The position numbers and the translations under genes are program-made. DNA of 29,151 nt. Source: Schlegelella_A sp038234975 (lineage in GTDB: Bacteria > Pseudomonadota > Gammaproteobacteria > Burkholderiales > Burkholderiaceae_C). The notes beneath the pieces were generated by a model. The model had not been told where the DNA came from. It worked only from the letters and a program-made list of their open reading frames with translations, and searched no databases. Shown one piece after another: positions 28,934 to 29,151 of the stretch (positions are counted from its first letter, which is position 1; every line of letters starts with the position of its first letter). The stretch lies in assembly GCA_038234975.1 (NCBI GenBank), contig JBBSUK010000030.1:1-29151 (forward strand), written 5' to 3'.

Positions 28934-29151
28934 ATGATGCCTACGACTTCCCTCCTTCCTGTCGCGAGACTTCTTTTCGCGGTGATGCTTGCCGTCGGCA
29001 CGCTCGGCTCTGCGAGCGCCGCCGAAGCAGCCGCCACCGTCCCGCCCGACGCCGCACTGGTCGACGCCCTCGTGCGCAAGCTCGAAAGCGACGGCAGCCT
29101 CGACCGGGCGGTGGAGCGGGGCATGACGCGCGTCATTCAGCGGCAGGAAGA
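28934..29151 (+). CDS. Exported protein, 3' truncated by window end (possibly DsbA-like)
   Basis: The first 72 residues are visible. The signal peptide is VARLLFAVMLAVGTLGSASA (cleavage near residue 29), and the mature start is EAAATVPPDAALVDALVRKL followed by a helix DRAVERGMTRVIQRQ. Such an N-terminal Arg-rich helix before a catalytic domain is seen in periplasmic DsbA/ScsC-type thiol oxidoreductases, which would fit the operon, but the catalytic CxxC would lie beyond the window, so this is a guess. It starts 12 bases after the DUF2933-like gene. Confidence 0.6.
   Translation, partial: MMPTTSLLPVARLLFAVMLAVGTLGSASAAEAAATVPPDAALVDALVRKLESDGSLDRAVERGMTRVIQRQE

Overview
The window is very GC-rich, densely coded DNA with no tRNA, rRNA, IS element or CRISPR array visible. 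A Bug-family (TctC) solute receptor, GTG and TTG starts, near-continuous start/stop overlaps and the metal-resistance gene content all suggest a betaproteobacterium, most likely Burkholderiales. That assignment is inference; no marker gene is present.

Left part (1-11207). After the tail of an SH3-like protein and a Bug receptor comes a tightly coupled operon (1226-10650). It encodes an acyl carrier protein, a COG4648-type membrane protein, an AMP-dependent acyl/aryl ligase, two hotdog dehydratases, an LpxL-like acyltransferase, a LolA-like carrier, an MMPL exporter, a polysaccharide deacetylase, a SAM methyltransferase and a FabG-like ketoreductase. The part list and order match aryl-polyene (APE)/excreted FAS-II lipid clusters. 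However, no ketosynthase, chain-length factor, aromatic ammonia lyase or GT2 glycosyltransferase lies in the window. A BamE/SmpA-like lipoprotein follows.

Middle part (11321-17278). This is a divalent-metal module. A CadR/PbrR-type MerR regulator is divergent from a Cd/Pb/Zn P1B-ATPase, with a MerR-type 19-bp-spacer promoter between them. Next is a cytochrome c/FTR1 permease of PbrT type preceded by a Fur-box-like sequence, then an EamA transporter ending in an extraordinary His-rich tail.

Right part (17318-29151). This is a copper module. CueR and CopA are on the minus strand, facing a plus-strand CopZ-like chaperone across two CueR-type operator/promoters. Then come a Met-rich micro-protein, a CopL-like Cys/His/Met-rich secreted protein, and a near-continuous operon: cytochrome c, TlpA-like thioredoxin, Met-rich multicopper oxidase, SCO1, DsbD, an Asp-box beta-propeller, a second cytochrome c, a DUF411/CopG-like copper protein, a small membrane protein, and the start of another exported protein cut by the window end. 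My reading is a periplasmic copper-oxidation and thiol-redox system: CopA exports Cu(I), the oxidase and cytochromes handle its oxidation, and SCO, TlpA and DsbD keep cysteine sites reduced. This operon and the ketosynthase-less lipid operon are the two best candidates for something undescribed.
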